From assembly GCA_914767715.1 (NCBI GenBank), contig OU612073.1:4092001-4156000 (forward strand): a stretch of 64,000 nucleotides of DNA. The letters run 5' to 3'. Below, one piece after another: positions 47,401 to 62,400 of this stretch. The stretch comes from Membranipora membranacea (Eukaryota > Bryozoa > Gymnolaemata > Cheilostomatida > Membraniporidae). Each line of letters opens with the position of its first letter. Within the stretch, counting starts at the first letter, position 1. Under the pieces are notes generated by a model. It was given only the letters and a program-made list of their open reading frames with translations, ran no database searches and was not told the DNA's origin. A program made the translations under genes and the position numbers.

Positions 47401-50400
47401 AGATGTTGCGCAAGTCTGCAAACCCCAGTAGTCTGTCTACTGGAAAGGTTTTCAGCCGATTATACAGATAACATCTCACATCTTACTAGATGGTGTGATA
47501 ATGATAATGCTTGTTTTGTTTTAATATATATTTACATGAGAGATAGAAATACGAGTCGGTGGGATAATTCCTATCCAGGCAAATGTGACAGAGGAGGGAA
47601 ATAGCCAGTAAATGACAGAAAACTCCCAAGCAGCTTTTACAGATAAAAAATTTGCAAGTCAAGTACATTGACAACTTGCCGGCCAAAAAGACTGGCCTGT
47701 GAAAACCAGGGAGGGAAGATTGCAAGATAGTAAGGTATCAATTTTTCTAGTATATTGTTTCAGAGGAAAAACAATCACCAAATCAACTTCAACTTTATGA
47801 CATTGACAAGCACGCCAATCATCGAAGACACACAATATTGTACCCTGTATACACGTGAACGGTGATTTTACCATGCATACCTTGTGAGTAGTTACTGCCA
47901 GCAGTTTGTGATGACGGATCATATGACTGACGCAGAGTAGAGGTGTTATCCATATCATATTCTTGTTTATCAGGACTCATCGATAGCTCTGGGGTTAGTG
48001 GCCGTTTGACTTCAGGTTTAGGCCTGGCGTTACGCACACCCTTAGGTTTCCTCTTAGGCTGAGGAATTGGCTTCTTGGGAACCGGAGCATTCATGGTCTG
48101 CAACAAACAAATATTTTATTGTCACTGTGTCACTGTCAATATCTTGCAAATGAGTCTCGAAAGAAATGAAGACACAGAATAAGACAAAATAACAAATAAC
48201 GTCAAAATGTGAATGAGAAACAAACACAGAAGATAATTACAGGACGGCAATAAGCATATCCTAGTCTGGCAGCAATACGGTTACTCCTTCTGCTCACTGC
48301 AAACTTCTACAATCCCATACAAAGTGCCTAGACACATTAATATCGTAGGGTCAACATATGTCTTCAGCACTATACAAGCACTTTATATATTTTAGTAATT
48401 TGAGCAGTTGGATTGATATAAGTTAGCAACTTCCAATCTTATATCCTCGCACACTTATATAATGACAACATATTTGTGTAAGACCTGACTATTAGGCTCT
48501 GGTCGGTCGCACCAATCAAATGTTGTTAACACGCCTGCTGGAAAACAAACCAGTCCTGACCAGCTTGTGTCATTAAGCGTTTGCAATTTCACAGAATCCA
48601 ACCCGGTGAGAGGTGCAAGTACAATATACCTGTTTTGAAGAAAATGTGTCATCAACACTAATGGTGGCTTCTCATGATTAACACACAGGCCTTCACACCA
48701 CTGGTCTTACGCTGATCTCATCCCCGGCCCATAACATGTCAACAACATCACAATGGAAAATTAAGTAATCCCTAAAACTCATATGGCGTGATGTCAACTA
48801 GGATATCAAATAAGAGAACTTACTCTGACTCCAGTGTTAGATCCGGATGAGCTGCTACTATCACTATCAGAGTCACTGCTACTGGAGCTAGATCCGCTGC
48901 CACTACTACTCGAGCTAGAGCCGGATCCGCTGCCGCTACTTGAGCTGCTGCCTCCTGTCTTCACAGGCGTAGCCTTCTTAGCTGCCGCTGACTTCTGTTG
49001 CGCTGCCTTCTTTGTAGCTGCCGAGGCGGTGGAACGAGAAGCTGTAGGTTTTTTGGATGCAGTCTGTTTTTTATTAGCCGCTGGTGTAAGAGGTTTGGTA
49101 GGTTGGGACACTTCCTCTGATGTGTCTTCTAGATGGTTGGAAGTCTTCTACAGAGTGGCAAAACATTGATTCAATAAAAAAAAAACCAAGGCCACTCCAA
49201 CGAAAAGTAAAATGATAGAATTATGTTACGTCATATATATTCAGCCCAATGTAATAATGACAGCATCACAAACCTGTCGTTTAGCTGCAGCGGTTTTTGT
49301 CTGTCTTTTTCCCTTTTGTTTAGCTGGAGCACCGACAGCATTCCTTTTATTCATGGCAGTAACAGATTTCGTCTCTTCTTCTTCAGAATCAGAACTAGAG
49401 CTATCTTCATCTGGTGTTGTGACAGGACGTTTGGATGTAGCAGTAGCCTAGAATCAGGAAAAGAATTTGTTTACAGTTTCTCCTTTGCTGGTGATCAAGT
49501 TTCAACACAAATATTTAAATTGAGCAGCTGTACCAATGTCATCAAGAGTAAGCCTGACCGATCCGTACATGTATATACACATCATATCCCTACACAAACC
49601 CTACACATATTCCCATATCATCATACCTTGGGTTTCTGTTGAGCTGTTGCAGTCGCAGCAGAACTAGTAGCTTTCTTTTTTCCTGCCGCTGTGGCATTCT
49701 CAGCTGCTTTCTTCTTACTGGCGTCGTTAGCAGCAGGCTTTCTGCGCCTCCACAGATTAGCTATCACCTGCTGTTTAGTGGCGTCTCCCTTCTTGTCTGC
49801 ACTTTCTTCACTGCTGTCATCACTGTCATCTGAATCATCTGATAGTTTTGGTGTTGAGGGAAGTTTCTTCTGTAATCAAACCCCAAACAAATAGGATATA
49901 AGATCTTAATGTCTCTTTGACACACTACTCAACTCCGAAACCATTTTTTTTCAATTGCAAGAAAATATATTACTTGCACAGCAGGCTGATTTGGCCCAAT
50001 AACAAGGAGAAGAGTCATAATTGTGAATTTCCTAATACACAGCTTGTCGTAAAACAAATATGCAGTACATACCTCCTGTTTTACAGCTGGGGCAGGTGCT
50101 TTCTTCTCCTGCTTCTTAACTGAGGTTGGCTTACTATTCTTCCTTGGTGGTCTCTCTGGTGACCTATCCTCACTATCTGTTGTTGTTGCTATAACAGGTT
50201 TCCTAATGCCCTCAGACTTAACCTTAGCACTAGGCTGTCGTGTAGGTGAGGACATAGGGGACGGACGTGTACTCCCCTCTTCTTCCTCATTGTTGTCATC
50301 ATCATCACTCTCTGATGAGCTGCTAGAACTTGAAGATGAGGATGAGTCTTCACTGCCATCTTTACTGCTTATAATAATAATATAATGAGGTAAGTTAAGC

Positions 50401-53400
50401 AAAGATGCACAAACATACCTACTATAGCGGAGTAAAGTATTTGCAGTATGAAAAGTTCGCCTTTTCGCACAAGCTTTAGATTTTACATTGTGAAGATTCC
50501 TGCCTCAGCTAGCCAAAATACATGCCAGCTAACATTTAGTCACCCCGAACAAGCTAAACTGAACTCTAACATTCACATCACTAGTGTATGTTGAAATTTA
50601 TCATGTATCATTGTTATCATTTTGAAATTTGCAAACATTCTTCTTAGTGAGCAACAATATACACTGTTCATCGAACTGTATACAAGATTCAGAGTTGACA
50701 ATGGATCATAATGAGCAGATGACGTTATGTTATATTATAGAGTTGAAGTGACATGAGTCACAAAGCCAGTTACCTTTTCCTCTTAGATAAGCCCTTCTTC
50801 CCTTTCCTCTTTTTCTTGTTTTTCGCATTAGCAGCCGCCTTAGCCGACGGAGCTCTCTTCCTCTTCACTTTATCATACATTGACTCAAAGTAGTAAGGAG
50901 CATACTCAGCCATCCAGTTAGCCTTCTCATCCTCTGTCTTCTCTTGACCCTCTGGTCCTGTGGGTGACATGGAGTCACGCTGCCGATCTGAGCTGTCACT
51001 GCTGTCAGAGCTCGAGGACTTGTGTACCCGGGTAGGGGCCCTCAGCTCCTCCTCCTTACTGTCAGAGTCAGACTCAGAGTCTGTATCCACTACTCGACCC
51101 TTCTTAGCTGACGCCAGCTTACTGCTCGCTCTCTTCAGCTGCTTCTTCTTCTCAGCCTTTTTGAGGCTTTTCTTGTCATTTTTAGATACATTGGTCTTCG
51201 AAGAAGATTTTGAGGATTTCTTGGCTTTAGCAGTGAGGTCATTAGAAGAGGACTTTTTCTTGCTCTTACTCAGCAAGGAGGGTACAGGTTTGATCTCCTC
51301 CTCAGTGTCCGATGACCTGAGCGCTGCTGCTGTCTCCCGCTCTCGCTGAAGCTCAGCCTGACGCCGCTCAGCTTCCTTTCTCTCTGCTGCCTCCGTCTCC
51401 GCAGCCCGCTGACGCTCGAGCTCTCGCTGCCTCTTCTCGGCCTCTTCTCTTTCTCGTCTTGCTCTCTCCTGTCTTTCCTTTTCTTCTCTCTGCCTCTCAG
51501 CTTCCCTCTCCGCCTCCAGCCTCTGCTGCGCAGCCGCCTCCTCCCTCTGTTCACGTTCTTTCTGTTCGCGTTCTTTCTGTTCACGTTCTCTCTGTTCACG
51601 TTCTTTCTGTTCACGTTCTCTCTGTTCGCGTTCTTTCTGTTCGCGTTCTTTCTCCTTATCGCGCTTCTCTTTCTTTTTCTTCTCTTTGTGATTATCTGAT
51701 TTATCAGTCTTTGTATTTGACTCTGTCTTTGAAACTTTCAGTTCATTTTTTTCTGACTTGAGTTTACTAGAGGAGTCACTTTTATCAGCTTTCTCTAATT
51801 TGGTTTTAGAATCAGATTTCTCCGCTTTCTCGGCTTTCTCAGATTTTTTATCTTTATTTTTCTCATGCTTCTTATCCTTTGAATGTTTGTCTTTTTTCTC
51901 TTTCTCTTTCTTCTCAGTTTCGAGTTTTGAACTTTCCTTCTCTGCTTTCTCAGAGGCAGATATCCTTACAGCAGTGTTTTTAGTTGTTGACGAGTTTTTA
52001 TTTTTATTGTCTGTACTGCTGGTACTGATCACTGCATTGTCATCAGGCTTAAATAAATCCACGTGTGGTTTGAAGTCATGCTTGCTGCGTTTACTTGATG
52101 AGGTAGTTATTGGTTTTGGTTCGTGTTTTATTTCAGTCTGACGACCAAATGATGATTCATACGCAGAGTGATCAGGTTTCTCCTGTTTAACTGGTGGAGG
52201 ATACTCGTAACGACTTATTGAGGACTCCTATAAAATAAACCATCCATATATCAAACTTTCACATGGCAATATTCAGCGACTAGTTTGTAATGTGTGAGAA
52301 TGATCTAAGATGGGAAATTCAACTACATGAACAAAGAGGTAAAGAATCAATACAGTCAATACTAAGAGAATAGTAGCAACAACGAGACAACTGTAACACC
52401 ATATCAAATGGAGTGTTATAAAATCCAGACCCATTCATAAGATTATTTTACCCATGAAACGTGACACTGTGCCTGTTAAATAACAAATCTGATGTTGTAT
52501 TAGAGCCGTGGCCTTGGGGGCCGTCAGACGGTTGGCCGTCGGACAGCAGCAAGAGTCTGTGGGGCTCAGACTAGCCTCATACAACAGTCACAAGGCCCAA
52601 CATTTACACTGTTTGATAATAATAATGTAATAATGTCTATGGTCACACCTTACTCAACACTCACACATTTCCATCAAGGACCTCATAAATATTATAATAT
52701 CTGTTTTGTTTTCCATCTAACCTAGTCACTCGCACCTAGAGGTGTTATGAGATTCGCATTCTAGTCATATTTGTGCCCTTGCTGAAATTCTATTTATCCA
52801 ATTGGCAGTGGAAAATTTTGCAAACCAACTTTAATACTCAAAATATTCTGTCACCCACTCACTTTTTTCACAGCTGACACAGCATCGGTAAGGTTCACAT
52901 TCTCTTGGTTGTCTTGTTTGACTTCTAGTGGTCTGACCTCTGCTATTAAAGGTTGAGTTTTACTATCACCACCCATCAGTGCTGATCTGTGGTCTGATCC
53001 GGTCCATAGAGGTGGTCTGCTCTCAGAACTACTACCCCTCCTCAGTATACCTGCAACAAAACAAACTATTACTGTTGTTCCCAAAATTTCATTGACAACA
53101 AATGACAGTTCAGTAATTGCCCATAGTTTATATATGCAAACATCCATTAGCTGATCACCCGATCACACTCTTCTGAGAAATCCAGCTATCTGCTAGCATC
53201 ACCTCAAATCTAGATAAAGCTAGCAGCTTTTAACCGGAGTGATGAGAAGAGCAGACTTGTCTGAGGTTGACTAACCTTTGGGTGGTAGACTGGCGGCGGG
53301 TGAATCTATAGACTGTTTCCAGCTCTCCCCTACAGCTGTTATACTGGCCGATAATACTCTGGATGTAACATTAGGTGATATAGGAGCCACCTCCTTATTA

Positions 53401-56400
53401 TATAATGACTTGTTCTTCAGTGTGGCGCCTGTAATGCCTTGTAACCGTTCTCGCTGTCAATAGTAATAATTATACATCATTATGTTACTGTGGCAAGTTT
53501 CACCAACGCTATTATTCAGCGTGTTTAACCTCTACTGCCTCAACATTTACTATATTATTGACAAATTTTAAGTCAAAGAAGTGCATGCGGCACATGGCTA
53601 GAGGCCTTACATTTATATCACCAACACATAATGCTGTGATAATAAACAAGATCTTAATTAGTTTTCTTATATCCAGAATTAACTTTCAAAGTAATTAATA
53701 AGTTGAGAACTTACAGCAGGTGTGAGGGGGTCATTAGAGTTTGTATCCGAGGTGGTACTATCCAGATATGAGGAGGAGCCAGGTACTGATAGAGTCAGAG
53801 GTGTTAGTGGAGTTATCAGGGTCCCAGGTGCTGTGGTACCTGAGTAACCTTCCAACCGCCTACCGTCCTACAACATGGGAGCATGCCGACTATGACATCA
53901 GACTTACATGCGCGAGAACTTCACGTTACAAATTAAATTTGTAATTCAAAAGCCACCTGCTGCCCGATTTCATTTTATATAACTGATGAAATAAATGCAT
54001 TACAAGGCAATATGCTGGCAGAGTGGTAAGGTTGCAACGATAACAACAAACAAGAGTATCACAGTGAGCAAAACAAGACAGTCTCACAACTTATCAATAT
54101 GAGATAAATTTAAATCCCTTGCTGTGGAAAGTCAATATAAATACTTACATGGTCAAACGCACTGGGTCTGGTGGACCAGGCGGAGGAGAGTGCACTTGTA
54201 CTTGTACTGGCCAGAGAGGAAGACGTACTGTTACTGGTGATAGAGGTCGATGAGCTTAGTGCTGTGTTAACACACCCCGAGCTGTCTATCTTAGGTCTGT
54301 AAATTAATAATAGGATGGGCTATATATGTATACACTATGAATGAATGCAAATAATGAAATGCTGTGAAAAAGTCATGCATATCACATTGCTAAATGCACA
54401 GGGAGAAATGTGTAACCTACTGTTAATACGAGCTGGCTTCAAGGTACAAAATGTATACTGCAGCTTCAAACTGCAGCCTAGCTTATCTACAGGAAGGATT
54501 TCCACAAATATAACTGAGATATAGACCGGGACATACCGTTTGACTATTCTGTATTTACTGAGATCTATAGGAGGTCTGATATCTTTAGGAGCCTGAGATA
54601 TGGCCTTATCAGCTATGGTAATTTTCTCGTTAAGTTTACGAATTCTCTCTTGTATATCTCTGGACGTGGGAGATAATCCACCATCGTTATCTTCTGTGTC
54701 ATCATCATCAACATCTAATCATAAAATATTATCAATAAATTACACTGATACGTTCACTTATACTTACATTCAACAATACTTACATATTCACATACCATAG
54801 AGGAGTAAATATTAGCCTGAGTTTAGCTTAGCTAGCATGGGGTGACTTAATGTTAGCTAGCATGGGGTGACTTAATGTTAGCTCGCACTAATTTACTAAG
54901 GATGGAGGTTATAAAAGATATTTAGGTCGAGTCAGCAAGCCATAATTATCACTATTTATAGCAAATACCTCAACTCCTCTGGTGTATTTGACTTTTGATT
55001 ATTACTACCATACTAATACAGCGATTACAAGACAAAAGGTCAAAAGTTTCAATGTAAGATGATGTGACCGAAATCTAACAAATTTGTGGGGAGAGCCACA
55101 AAGCTGCTAAAATAACTAAGATGAGTAATTCACCTTCAGATGATGAGACATGAGGGTATAACTCCCATCATGTATGTAAGAACGGGAAACACAACACATC
55201 ATATACACGCACCTGTTTTGATGATGGGTATCCTCTCAGTAGAGAAATCAGAGAAAGGTTTAATAGCTGGAGATGGCAGAGCAGGACTAGATAATGGTGA
55301 CTCCATAGAGTGACGTTTCATACTCGGACTTCGTGGTGACTGCATTAGTGAGGCGGCAAACTTTGGTAATGCTAAGTCACAGGGCTTAGTGATAGACATA
55401 CAAGTACGTGCTCTCAGGGTATCTGTAATCATAATTACACCATGAACATATACATAGTAAATCGTTCCAAGAGTTGGATACAACAAGTATTCAAGATGCA
55501 TAGATGTTGACGCCGATTATGAATGGATTGCGTTATTTTTTACACTCCCCCAAGTTGCAAATCAGTCCGAAGTCATCAGTTCTTTATCCCATAATTATTA
55601 TAATTTGATCTTGGTCAATTACCACTCATCCATTATGCATATCTAATTGGCAAACAAAATAACAGAAATTACTCCATTAACAACACAGAAGGTAATACGA
55701 TTGACTCACCCCAGAGCTGAAGTACTTGTTCTCTAGGTGGACCGTCACCATTAATGGGGATTTCATCCGGTCCTCCTTTTGGGTTCACAGATCTGTATGA
55801 CCTAAAAGAAAACAGACATATAATACAACAACACAATACGACCTCTATCAACCACTAAATTATTATATTATATGGTTCCACATTCCTGTTAACATGTGGT
55901 ATATTAACAAAGTGGGATTAAAGGTTTTCATACCTGTCTTTATCCGATTTTCTCTTCTTGAACATGGCGTTATTATGTGGAGGTGACGCTGCCAGACATT
56001 TCTCCACTGATGCTGACACGCTCTTCCTGGCTGGTAGGGGCTGACCGGGTACTCCAGCTGCTCCTGCTGGACCTACCGGTGTCGATGATGAGGAAGCTGC
56101 TGCTGCTGCGGTTGACATTGTGTTATTACTAGAGGCGGAGCTTGAGGTGGTAGCGGTGGGCGGGTTTAGTTGACTGTTAGATGATATAGAGCTGACTGAT
56201 TGTGTACGGAATCTCTCATACTGTCCTCTTATAGAGAGTCGGGCATCAAGAGACTCACGAGAAGCTAAATCTGTCTGTAATACATAGCAGACCAAGTTTA
56301 CTATTACAAGGATTTCATGCAGTGTACTTTTATCAAAAAATGATACAAGATTTCCCTATCACAGAACACAATACATATCAGCAAGTTAACAGTTACTATT

Positions 56401-59400
56401 TATAATGACAAGGAGTAATCGATTAACTTTTGACCCTATTCAAATAGCACAGACACAGCATGATACACCAGAAGTTTAAGAACTTTAGAACGTTATGGTG
56501 AGTACTAGAAAAACCTACCAGAGATATATTATTGATGTCATCTTTGTTGCCGGGATAAGAGTTAGGAGCAGGCACCATGGACGGAATGTTTGAGGGTGGT
56601 GCCGGATCGCTCCAAATTTGTGAAGATCTTGCCGCTAGTGTACTGTTGTTTTCCGAGGCAACAACTGAATCAGAGTTTGGAGTTGCGTCGCCACCTGGAC
56701 TGTCATTCTCCAATCCCTGTAAATAAAACAAAACATAATATCAGCGAGAACTTAGTTTGGCATTAATGGCTGAAAGAACTCGTATGTTTATTTATTGATG
56801 GCTTCTCTAGCTATACAAGCATTAGATTATATAAATTTTGGTAAATGTACGATTGATTCCACAGAGTCATTAATAGAGGGATACACACCTTAAGTTGAGA
56901 GAGTAACTCTATTCTTTTACGCTGCAGCTCATCCATATGATCTCCTACACTGGCGTTAGACTCAACATCACTATCTCGGCTGCTCGCCGGAGTATTACCT
57001 GCGGAGTTCTTCTGTAACTCTGACACACGAGAGCCACGTCCTGCTTGTGAGGCATGGCCGCCGCGAGATGAGGTTAGTCCACGCCTCCAATCATCACGCC
57101 TGTTAGGTCTATCTCCGTCTGTAAGGGAGAGGTACAGGTCATTTAACACAATGATCACTATTTAACACAAATATAAAAAAAATAAGGCACTATTTATTAT
57201 CACATTGGCAAAAAATTTCACCAAATTTGCCAGGTATTTTCTGTAAGGATAAGCTTATGATATGATACTAATACATTGTAGCATCATCACAACGTCATGG
57301 TGACTATAGAGTGATATCAGGGAGGGTGGTTAAATCTTTAGAGAACTTTGATAAGTGGGAGTTGTCCACTAATTGAACAAATTACTATGAAGTAGACAAC
57401 TCCAAATATATTTGATGTTCTTTTTTGTTGTATGTGTTATATAGACTCAGTATGACTAGTAAAGCAGACTACTTAGAGGTAGTTTGTTTGGAATAAGAAA
57501 ATAGCTTACCTCTATTAGATGGACTGAGTGATCGACCCTCATCTCTTGTGGGTGTGCGGGGTGACATGGTACCTTTCCTTGGTGAGCGTGGTGACCTAGG
57601 TATCCCTGAGGTAGGTAAACTTGGAGGACTGCGGCTATATCTGCCTCTACTTCGCGATCTAAGAATGCAAAAAAAAAAACAGATCAAATAATAAACCATC
57701 CTGAAAAAGATCAGTAACTAGTACTAGTGGTGATTCGTAGACAGATGAGCAGCGTGTCAAAGAAGGTATTTATATTTTTAATCTGACTTCTTCATCTCAA
57801 ACAGTTTTCCTAATTCCTGAATACTTCAAGGGTGTTAGCAGAGTGCTTAGATATATCTTAGCCAGATTATCCTAGCACTAATCTATTAACATCATTATAG
57901 GATTAGCAGTGCATTCTTCTCACAACAAAGCAAACTTATCCATAACATCTTCTAGGTCACATTGAACAGACAATTGTCTCACTGTTCTTCAAGCCAAAAA
58001 AGCCCAAACAATAACATTGTTGAGTGTAGTGGCTTCTGGTTGGTAAAAGACAAATAATTATAACAGGTTTGACAAAGCAGCCCCTGAGTACTCACGCAGG
58101 CGGGGGAGATCGGCTGAATCTGTGATTACGAGCGACACGAGACGAGGGACTCGGTGATCTACGAGTAGATCTGGGAGATATAGATCGTCTCCTCCGGCTG
58201 TATTCATCATATCCGCCTCGAGATCCTATCAAATAAAACCAAGAAATCAAACATACGACATCATATACACATATGTAACGAGTTACATAGCGATATCTTA
58301 CACCTAATGAGGGGATAGGCAAACAAAGCTTGCAAAAGGCCTATTGAATGGAACAAAAGAACTGGTAAACGTAACGTAACTATCAATATAAACTACCTGC
58401 AAAGTAACAATCCCAGAAAAGCTCCTGATATACTAAACAAGAACAAAATAAGCAAAGATAAACTGTGATCATCTGACCGGCCAACAGTTAAACAAACATG
58501 TTCTGAGGTTTCCATAGGGAGATATTATTTTAATACAGATGTGCGACACCGTGGTAGGTTTTGACCTGGTATAGGGTCCCGGTTAAACTACCTATAGCGT
58601 TGTGCTTTGTTGAGAAGGCAAACTTACCCGGCGAGTCAAATCCGCCTCCTCTGTTTTCTGGTCTAGCTCTGCCCCGCCTCGTATCTAAGGGTGACATACT
58701 ACCGTTAGTTTCGTTCCATCTGTCCCCGGGTCCACCAGCCCTTTCTCCTCCTGGTACACCCCTGTAATCAGGGGGTCCATTTCGTCTGTCATATCTACCT
58801 CCTCCTGATGTGCGATCATTAAATCCGCCTCCGTATCTGTGATGTGATAAACAGATTACAAATGAAATTATTATAATATTTCGCTCCACAGAATTTATAT
58901 ATGTGGCTCTAAATCTTAGAACTAAATGAAGGGAAAAGAAAGATATAAAATGTGCAAAAGGTTTGACTGTTTTATAAATTGACAAAGTCAACATTACATC
59001 TTAAAACGCATTTTTCAAAGGCTTACCTTTCATCACCCCTGCCTCTGATCACGTTACCCCTAACATCTCCCCTGTCACCACCTTCAATTCCACCCCTACT
59101 GTTACTGTTGTTGTTGTTGAATCGGTCGTTATCCCGTCGAGGTGGCATTGATGGTGGTGCTGGTAGTCCTAGCTTCTCTCGATATTTATCCTGGAAATCC
59201 CAGCTTGCAAAGTCAACCTGAAACAAATAATAGTCATTTCCCTCGTGCTGTTTCACTGTCTTCTACCTTTATTATACCTCTTTCAACAGCAAGGACTGTA
59301 AAGTCAGCAGTCTTCCGAATGGAAATATTTCATACAGCCTGTACAGCAGTAGATTGGCAAACATGCGTGCTTGCAAAACAACAGAAACCTACTATCAAGG

Positions 59401-62400
59401 CCTTTACTCCCAACCTCACTGGTAAGCTAACTTATAAACAAAGAGAATTCTACAATCTTGTTAATCAGAAAAACATCATGAAAATAGACACGAGTTACTA
59501 ACCATGAGTTTTTTATTCATGAATAGAGGCCTGATCTTGAGTTCATTGACTGCATTGACAGCCTGATCTATAGCCTGGAATGTTACTAGAGCTTTCATAT
59601 CCGCCTTATCCAGTACCACGTCTGTCACCATACCGTATCTGTGGAGGGAGACATAGTATATAAAAGATCATACACAATGTAGGTTTTACCCACCCACTAG
59701 TCACTAACACACAGTGAGTGTAACCCATAGAGTTATCCCCTAACTCTACGGCGTAACCTTGTAAGATTTGACATTGTGACAAATATTCAGCGCTGGGAGG
59801 GACTGCCCATGAGACCATAAATCTGCACACAGTTTTATTGCAAATAGGTCCAACCTACAACAAGAGTAGCACAAAACCTCATTTGAGCTAATGTCGGCCA
59901 CAATTATATGAGAGTTGAAGAAGTGACTTTGAATCAAAGGTCAATCAAAATCAGGCAAGTACTGCTGTACCCAGTATAATATCACAGAGTAAGGATATGT
60001 CATAGAGTATAAGGTTTATATCCTTATATAAATCGTACTGTGGGTTATATTACACTGCTGGTACAGCAGCAGTAGAGAGTAGTATGTATACAGTGAACTG
60101 CTGATTAGTGATAGCTGCAGTGAATAGCAGACACCGCCCAAGGGAGTATTATAGTTAGGTGTAACTGAATAAATTACTTAGTAAATGTAATAATATAGAG
60201 GAAAGGTCAATATTCTGGTATTATAAATATAGATTGGCTAGTTTTACATTATCTCCAGTCATAACAGACGGAATAATATATCACAGGCAGTATTATATAT
60301 TGACTGAGTGAGGTTATCTTTGGGCAGCAGCAGATATATACAATATACACAACCAGCATTGCTGCTGCTGCTGCTGCATGTCCATTAGCTGGCTGTATTT
60401 AATGATGAATTCACTTTGGTTTTTTTCTATTACAACACAAGTTATTATTGCTGTGCTTGCCTTTGTGCTGCTGTAACATCTTATGCATGTTCTGATGGCT
60501 TTGTTTGATGGCCTATTATACATATAGAGCTAGCAAGATTGGTACAGGGGTATATGATCTAGGAATATGAGGTCCAGATAGCTATTTACTTCAAAAGAGC
60601 GGAGCAGTAAAACACAAACCTGCCGAGTATACGTTTGATATGTCCTTCAGTCGCTGTGTCGGGTAGATCGTCAAGCCACACACAGCTTGTCGGCATACTT
60701 TTACCAAATCCCAGTTTTATTTTGTTAGCTCCTATGTGTGAGCCATCCTTCTTACGCAGAGCGTTGACCACAGATTTGATATCCCAGTACTGTATAAAGG
60801 CGTAAGAGGAAGCTGCACCCTGCTTCTTAATCTCTATATCCTACAAGATTAGAGCAAATAGTGGTTAGTCAAAAATCAGTCTAGTTATACACTCCCTATT
60901 TCGACCAACACGGATATATCAGGTTCTACTGTTACAGCAGCGTACTTAGGCTTTTCAGGGCAGATTTATATTCTTGCTCGACGATTTCACAGCTTGTTGC
61001 ATTATCGCTACACTATGCTGATATCAGCTAGCTCTAAGTTTCCAAAATGCCATTGACCGATATCTTTATTGATTTGAATAAAGTTGTGAAATGTAGTTAT
61101 ACGAGAACAGCAATCATTCCTTTAGCATACCATATGGATGTAAAGCATGAAATATGCACCTACAGCTTAACAATGTACGTAACTAAGCCACATTCCAAAG
61201 GGATTTGTTTCAAGAAAAAGTACTCAAGTACTTGTAAAAACTTCATTAATATTTCCCCTTACACTGTCTTGTCTAGTCTAGACAGTGATTAAGAATCCAT
61301 TAACACAAAACAATTATGACACCTCACCAAAATGTTTAAACTGAAATAAAGTCTAATGCTAGTTGCATACTGGTAAGTGTAGCAATTAGCAAACATTACC
61401 ACCTTTGCTGCCTTCCTGGTTGACTTAGCTAACAAAATTCAAACCTGGTAGCAGACAGAACTTCGTGGCAACAACATCCCTTTAGTAGAAGTTGATCATG
61501 TTAAAATTTACACAGCAGAAGAAAAATATCTCCTGTATCACACAAGAGGTTAGACATAACGAAACTCTCTATAGGCTGAGGTTCTAATCGTTACACTTAC
61601 AATGACGTCGCCAAATTTTCTGAAATTATCCTTTAGCACAGCGGGCGTTGTGTGAGGCTCCAGATTACCGCAGAATAATGTTCTTGTAGCCTTAGAGTGA
61701 TACTCATCATACTCTGGCTCATCGGACTCCTCGTCACCACCCTCACACTCAAATCCGGCGTGAGGTTCTACGCGTATCTGTGAACCAAAGAAGTGTTTCT
61801 CCTTACTCGCCTCCAAAGCTTTCTCCGCTTCTTCTGGTCTGCAAAGAGAGATGATATATCTTAGTTATCATCACACAACATGTCATACACGCTGACTACC
61901 AACGTAGCCTTGTATATCACACTAGCAGCACTGAATACCATGCCAGCCTTCATATCACATCGAATAGTGTAACACTTGGCGATCAGTTCCATGCTTCGGA
62001 TTGAAATAACAACTTGGTATTATTCCAAGAACTACTCCAATAATAGTCATCATGTGATACGAGGCAGAAATTAGTGCTGCATCATTAAACTTACAGCCAG
62101 ACGGACAGTGAAGGCTGATGATGGTAGGGTTAATACTGAGGGATAGACAGACTGGTATGTAATGACTTCTCTGTAACAATGTCATACCATACAGTCTGAG
62201 ATTCATGGCTCTGACCATATCCAGCATAATCCACATCTAAAGTGCTTCTCTTATAGCAAAAAATGTCTCTCTGACCACACAACCCGACAATCCGTTGGCT
62301 GATCCATAGACTGAACCCAGAGGCCTTCATCGCATGACATGTGATGTTCAGATACAACCCACTTATCTGTAGCATATGTGCTGAATCAAGTTAACACAAT

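Noticed and set aside
48834-49169. Plus-strand Leu/Asp-rich frame of 111 codons
   Set aside because: Antisense of the Ser/Gly repeat in SPEN exon 48824-49147.
51270-51614. Overlapping minus-strand frame rich in Asn/Arg repeats
   Set aside because: Frame-shifted reading of the EREQK repeat DNA. The SPEN frame continues unbroken through the exon and closes in phase.
50960-52141. Several long plus-strand open frames (100-129 codons)
   Set aside because: They are antisense to the Lys/Glu/Ser-rich SPEN exon, whose codon bias removes stops on the other strand, and are rich in Ser/Leu/Phe as expected of shadows.
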